Below, in pieces: positions 58,837 through 64,000 of a stretch of 64,000 nucleotides of DNA; position 1 is the stretch's first letter, and each line of letters starts with the position of its first letter. A program made the position numbers and the translations under genes. Source of the DNA: Cyrtodaria siliqua (Eukaryota; Mollusca; Bivalvia; Adapedonta; Hiatellidae); the NCBI GenBank assembly GCA_037043455.1, contig JAWPHD010011046.1, positions 1 to 64,000 of the forward strand, read 5' to 3'. Below the pieces are notes generated by a model. It did no database searches and was not told the DNA's origin. It saw only the letters and a program-made list of their open reading frames with translations.

Positions 58837-59937
58837 CTGGAAAAGTACAATAATACAAGAAAAGCGTTAGAACCAAAGGTGGCTCCCCGAAATGTATCAT
58901 AAACTTATATTATGGCCTTATATCACCCAGTAGTTTTAAATTTGCAGTTCATTACCGGTAATAGTTTGTGACTTATGCTCTGGACAATAATTACAAGTAT
59001 AAAATTACAAAGGGCAATAATTCTTATCTAAATGAAGATTGGTTGTACATTTCTGCATTTTCTCTCATTGCCCTCTCATTGCCGATTATCATTGTCTGAA
59101 GTTTCATTGCAGCCCCATTAGTAATTTTTGAGTTATGCTATGGACATGAATTATAAGTATAAAATTCCAAAGGGCAATAACTCTATTTTGAATTAAGACA
59201 GGGTTATGGTTTTGTGCCCTACATTTCCTCTCATTGCCTCTATCACTGTGTGAAGTTTCAGTAAACATCAATAGTGTTGAAATTATGCTCCGAACAAAAG
59301 ACGGAAGGATGGATAAAGTGGCAACTACTGTAAGAAATGATTATTTAGCGATAGTCACAATTTAGTGCAGAACACGATTTTCGATGGTTTCAGGCATATT
59401 AGCGCAATGATGAATTAGCGCTCAGCCATATACTTTAATTTAGCGCTCTTGCTTGCTCCACAGAATTTCAGCAATTTCCGATTATTCCCGATCATCCGAT
59501 TATTCCCGATTGGTCATCATCTATGCGGCAGTTTCGATTGCTTTTATTACTCATGACTTCAGGCCGTCAACAAAATTGTTTTGTATAACAGCGTTTGCAT
59601 TTCTGAGTGAACACATCTTACAAAACGCCAAAACCAAACCCATTGAAAATATGATTTAGACATTGTTAAAAATGTTGCCAGAACAGTAATTAACAAGTCC
59701 CGAAAACTGCTGCTAGAGTCTGTTGATAAAACGGTGTTGGCGAGATGATCCGATAATAACCACGGAAACAACCGACGCTCGTATACTAGACAACACGCCA
59801 GAATAACAGTACACAGACAACTAATTTATGTAATGTGCTAAAGCTTTATACAATTAATTTAAGTGAGACATTATATTATTTTGATAACTGCAGTTTATAT
59901 TAAGCAGTACTCTTCTCGTTGAATTAGAAAATCTGTT
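58837..59937. other. AACS intron
   Basis: It contains remnants of AAGGGCAATAACTC-type repeats near 58930-59330. No exon is seen. Confidence 0.55.
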
Positions 59938-60175
59938 GTATGGTGTTTTACGTCGTTTTCAACACATGTAAGGTTATATCTGACGGTCGATTTTTTGTGA
60001 TAGAGGCAGACCACACACTTTTCCTGGGTAGAACCAGTACTGTACACCTCCCACCATCCGTAAGAATCGACACTTTCTCACTTACAAGTCGAGCTCCCAG
60101 TGGGATTCGAACCTGCAGCGGTGAGAGGTGAAGGTTTACAATGCAACGTCGTTAACCAATCGGCCACGGAGATGC
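59938..60175 (-). mobile_element. tRNA-derived SINE, inverted copy
   Basis: On the - strand it starts GCATCTCCGTGGCCGATTGG and carries B box GGTTCGAATCC, then CACTGGGAGCTCGACTTGTA and ACCTTACATGTGTTGAAAAC. It matches 1720-1974. It lies in an AACS intron. Confidence 0.88.
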
Positions 60176-61654
60176 TGTAAAAAAATCTAAAGAACTGCGA
60201 ACTTAGTATAATCATTCCCAATCGTGTTGAAGGATTTCAGAGAAAATAGATGACTTTTGGTATTTAAGAAAATCATTACTTTTTTAGCGGACATTTTGAA
60301 TTAGCGCACGAACAACGTCCGCTAATAAAGTTAAAATAAGAAGTCCTCTAAATAATCATTCTTACAGTATATGCTTCCCCGAAAATTTCGGGAGCATAAA
60401 AAGATGAAAATGGAAATATGTTATAAAATTATTAAATTAGATATCAGCTTCAATACATATTTTTAACATGTTTGCCTCAGTTCAAAAAAGGGCATAACTT
60501 CGACAAAATAGGTTTTCTGCATTGATACCGTTCCATTCCGTTAACAGGTATCTGTTTACTTACACATTTTAACACACCCTTCCAAAGTATAAAAAATGAG
60601 CATAACTCTGCCAAAATGGATTGCAGAGTTGTGTAACTTGTGAATGACATTTATGATACTGAATACATGTGAACTTTCATCCCAATTCACTTAAATACAA
60701 AAAGGGGGCATAACTCTGCTTGCGGAGTTATATAACTTGTACGGTGCTTGTTATCTAATGACTCAAAATTCATGTGTGATTTTTCAATGAAACTTGCTGC
60801 TTCTGAGATAGGTTTGCTCTTTCTGTTAAAACAAGACCCGATGGGACGGGACGAGACAAAATGAAACCTAAATAGCACCTTCATTATGTTTGCGGGGTTA
60901 TATGCAACATTAAACAGTGTAAAAGAGAAATAACTTGTTCTTGACCTTCGATACACCGACCCTAAGTTATACTGTCATCGTCTTACCAAAAGCAATGCAG
61001 CTGACAGTGACATAGCTGTAAAGAAATACACAGTGTGACCTTGAACTGCAGGTCAAGGCTAATGATCGTATGTAGAAACTGTGCAACTATCAAATCAATC
61101 CGTTGCACAGAATTCAAGTTATGAAGTTTTACAAAAACTCTGACAAACTTCTTATATATAAACCAAAAGTCAACCTTTTCAAATCTTGACCTTGAACTGC
61201 AGATAAAGGTCTTGAAAACATTTGTGTTGTTAGATAGCTAATGATCATTGTAAAAACTGCGCAAATATCAAAAAATATGTTCGATAGAATTCAAGATATA
61301 ACATTTTTGGAGAAATATGGACTTGTTCAGCAAAAGTTGACTCTGTCTGCCTGCTGTCCAGTGACACTCTACAATCTAGTCTTCCATTAGAAAATTCTGT
61401 CAAAAAATGTAGCACAAAAGCATTTTTTTAAACAAATATTTTGAAACAGTTGAAGGTCTGTTAATTGTAAGAAGTTTTAAGTAATAATTATAGCCAGTCA
61501 ATGTAATTATTTTGACATCACAATAACTTACAAAAAGACATGGAAATAAATGTCCATACAAATTGGGCAAACCAAAAGCTCTTATTGATCCATGTATGAA
61601 ATGAAGTGTATTGATAAGAACAACAACCCTTTCTAATTCTGAGTGTCAACTCAC
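60176..61654. other. AACS intron with repeat remnants
   Basis: Degenerate GGGCATAACTCTGC and TTGACCTTGAACTGCAG words (60480-61330) look like old bivalve tandem-repeat cores. No exon is recognised. Confidence 0.5.
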
Positions 61655-61724
61655 CTTCGACCCAGCATCACAATGCCGCCAGTTTGGCTGTTGATACGAC
61701 AGAAGTCTCCATGGGCCCACACAC
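61655..61724 (-). CDS. AACS: Acetoacetyl-CoA synthetase, 70-bp internal exon
   Basis: The acceptor is TATATACACAG (AG at 61726-61725), phase 1. The donor is CGAAG then GTGAGT, phase 2. It encodes [16 protein letters not shown] and IVMLGR, matching the AACS WAHGD-C-I---GG motif (A7 region, binding the adenylate ribose). Both phases agree with the neighbouring exons. It is too short for an ORF call. Confidence 0.95.
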
Positions 61725-62217
61725 CTGTGTATATATGAATTGTGCCATGAGATGTCATATTTAATATGCCCACCTAGAGGCTTCACCTTGGTAATGTGCA
61801 AACCATAGCATTTTATTACACACATCAAAAGTAATAAAAGTGTATAAATTAATCAATATTTCTGGAGATTGTATTAACTAGATGAAATCAAGATGAAAAT
61901 GTTATCTTGGTTAATAAAGAACAAAGTGGCTTTACAAGATAAAAGACAGTGTTTATAAATTTAGGGCATCTGGTGACTGACAGTGCAAACTGCCAGCTTG
62001 AAAGAATTCAGACTGGACAGCATAGCAATGTTAGATGGCAGGTTATGGCAGGTCATTCCACTGCCAAACTGACAGCAGGAAAAATGAATACTTGTAATAG
62101 TCTACACATGTATGTATCTGCCGAAAGTATAATGGATGCTGCAGTCTGGATAATCTCTCAAATAATATTTTGTATGCATATGCAACTAGTGTACAAGGTA
62201 ATAAGTGTGCACATATG
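61725..62217. other. AACS intron
   Basis: Nothing else is recognised. An open frame at 61949-62290 has no domain and runs into the mariner end. Confidence 0.5.
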
Positions 62218-63156
62218 CGAGGGACAGTCAGAAAGTTCTGTGACTGCCTTCAAAAATAGAATACATCATAGCTCTTTTAGTTTCCTGTAAATAATTGCTT
62301 TTGAATGTTTCACTATATTTGGATGTCCCATGTGTCGTAGGTATCATGGAGCAATTTGTAAATTGTAAAACATTGCACATGTTTCACTTTCAGTAGTTGT
62401 TTGTTGTTTTTATAATTGGTGCCAAAAATTGGCGTGATATCATTTCGACGACATAGGAAAGCATGGGCAAAAGCATGATGTAATCTGAATACTTTTGAAT
62501 TTGCTATGTACTTTTAAAGTATGATGTACTCTAAAGGACAACACAAAAAATTAAGTCGCCTGAACGGACGGAGCACCGGATTTGTTAATAAATTTTGTGC
62601 GAAGACCGGTATGGATAAATATATCAAATGGTAAGCACCTTAAGAAGTGTTCCAGGGCATTGGTATTTAGATGGCACCGACAATTTACGAAAGGTCTGAA
62701 TGATATGAGCACAGGAAGGCTGAAACATGGGCAGACTGTGACACAAAAAGTGAAAGACTCCCTCGCGTGGTCGGAAATTCACAAAACTAGATGAACGTTG
62801 AATGGCAGTGAGGAAAGGTGTTTCCACATTTGAAAAAGAATTGTACATGGACATTTACCACAAGTGGATAGAATGTCACAACAAGTGTATTCAGGCGGGT
62901 GGCCAATATTTTGAAAAAAATAAAATAATGATTTTAACGTTTCAGCGACGTCATGAACGTCGTCAAAGTGCTCCGTAGTATGAAACATGTATGTTTACAA
63001 ATTGTTACTGTTTTGTTAATTCTGTGAATAACTGAATGGAATTTTCACAGGTTGTCACAAATAGATTGATTTTTTAGCTAACCAAATGTTTGTTTTATTT
63101 TGAGCGCAAACTATAAAGTTACAAAATCAGTCTCAGAACTTTCTGACTGCCCCCCG
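62218..63156 (+). mobile_element. Mariner-type element, internally deleted, dead transposase
   Basis: Inverted ends: CGAGGGACAGTCAGAAAGTT at 62218 and, complemented, CGGGGGGCAGTCAGAAAGTT ending at 63156, with TA nearby at both sides. Inside, 62582-62790 encodes a mariner-like helix-turn-helix region (ALVFRWHRQFTKGLNDM, cf. VFEWHKRFKEGR in the family). It is followed soon by YHKWIECHNKCIQAGGQYFE, a typical transposase C-terminus. Most of the catalytic DD-D/E domain is missing, and there is a frameshift at the start plus stops. It lies in an AACS intron on the opposite strand. Confidence 0.78.
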
Positions 63157-63320
63157 TACCAGGCTGTTTTGAGTACCTTTGTAACGACCTTGCCTGGTTA
63201 TAAGGTTGACAATATGTAAACTAATTATAACAATTTAAATCTTGCTAAAAATAAACTTTTGCTCAGAGTTCAAAATAGACTTTCAACTGTTTTGTAAATA
63301 CTAAAAAGTTAAAAGTAAAC

Positions 63321-63446
63321 CTGGATAGACATCGAAGTAGGCCTTTTTGTATTTCAATCCTTGTGGGTCGTTCCAAAAGTTCACTGGCATAGATGGAAAT
63401 GGTGTCAAACAGACTAGTTCTCCGTCATCATCATACACAGGCTTGC
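63321..63446 (-). CDS. AACS: Acetoacetyl-CoA synthetase, first exon visible in the window
   Basis: AACS joins acetoacetate to CoA using ATP in the cytosol, feeding ketone bodies into lipid and sterol synthesis. This 126-bp exon has acceptor TTCTCTATTCTCTAG (AG at 63448-63447), phase 1, and encodes KPVYDDDGELVC, PFPSMPVNFWND and KKAYFDVYP, matching animal AACS (GELVC ... FWND ... KAYF). It joins the exon at 61724 as PG then VWAHGD. The donor, G then GTTTAC, is a weak match to consensus, but homology fixes the junction. The five exons cover about the last 198 residues of a ~670-residue enzyme; the catalytic N-terminal part lies beyond the right edge. Confidence 0.94.
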
Positions 63447-64000
63447 CTAGAGAATAGAGAAAATTAATTAGATAACAATTAAATCAGTCATTTTAAAGAA
63501 TGATACGTAACCAGGTTATATGCGTTATATGCTGAACAAGGAGATAATAGAAAAATAAACATGCATAATTCCCTCATTGACTTAAAACACCTGCCAAATT
63601 TCATTAAATTTATAGCAACAGACCTTTGAACAAATGACCTAACAGCAATCACATTCAATATTTCTGTAAGCTGCAACTTGTGGTGAAGTTTTCGTTAAAA
63701 TCTCTTATGGGGATTGAGGGAAACCAATTTTCTATATATAGCAACAGAGACCTTGACCTCTGACCAAATGACCTGAATAAAATCCTGAGCTTCCGTTCCA
63801 TGACACGCACCTTGTGGTGAAGTTTCGTTAAATTCCCTAAAGAGAAAGTTATTGAAGGGAAATTAATTTTCTATTTATAGTCACTGTCACCTTGACATTG
63901 GACCGAATGACCAGAATAACATTCAGAGCTTTTTTCATTAGCCACATCATACGGTATATTTTTTTTTAAAATCCCCTAAGGGATGTTGAGCAAAAATGAA
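63447..64000. repeat. ~135-bp degenerate tandem repeat in an AACS intron
   Basis: Three diverged units from about 63580 to the window edge, each with GACC-TTGACC..AAATGACC, then CTTGTGGTGAAGTTTCGTTA and GGGAAATTAATTTTCTAT. No exon is seen. Confidence 0.65.

Overview
The window is animal nuclear DNA, most likely from a bivalve mollusc. It is AT-rich and intron-rich, with very low coding density. It is full of tRNA-derived SINEs, hairpin MITEs and the ~160-bp tandem-repeat elements (units containing AAGGGCCATAACTCC or GGTCACCATTTGAAC) that I associate with bivalve genomes. No bacterial, organellar or CRISPR signal is present. Long apparent ORFs are nearly all tandem repeats whose unit length keeps a frame open; they are not genes.

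Three real genes can be supported. (1) A + strand multi-Kunitz protease-inhibitor gene: one large 3' terminal exon (17892-19669) encodes ten Kunitz domains, with a phase-1 acceptor, a stop and a polyA signal. Its upstream exons are not found. (2) A convergent - strand gene for an immunoglobulin-domain protein. Four exons are supported (30745-30478, 25724-24892, 22629-22416, 21479-21282), and its 5' end is not found. Its 4.75-kb first visible intron is largely filled by a 46-bp minisatellite that amplifies the exon's own 5' splice junction. (3) The 3' part of acetoacetyl-CoA synthetase (AACS) on the - strand, in five exons (63446-63321, 61724-61655, 58836-58778, 56232-56027, 55444-55307) whose phases all agree. 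The gene continues past the right edge.

Layout: 1-0.55 kb, end of a ~165-bp repeat element that recurs at 37.1-38.25 kb; 0.55-5.5 kb, hairpin MITE, SINE and minisatellites; 5.55-8.1 kb, 42-bp satellite; 11.7-14.9 kb, ~160-bp tandem array with a 1.28-kb higher-order repeat; 15.85-16.6 kb, possible solo LTR; 17.9-30.7 kb, the Kunitz and Ig genes with MITEs between and inside them; 32.6-34.8 kb, 69-bp satellite; 37-41 kb and 44-51.9 kb, three families of Pearl/Helitron-like tandem-repeat elements in opposite orientations, with SINE insertions; 42.9-43.7 kb, a decayed transposon-type gene; 52-54 kb, MITEs and a hairpin element; 55.3-64 kb, AACS with intronic MITEs, a SINE and an internally deleted mariner element.

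The three genes show no pathway link. The Kunitz and Ig genes are tail-to-tail neighbours about 1.6 kb apart and both look extracellular. AACS is a cytosolic metabolic enzyme. The strongest candidate novelties are the splice-donor minisatellite in the Ig gene, the co-varying extra cysteine pair in the Kunitz domains, and the shared hairpin designs of otherwise unrelated repeat families.
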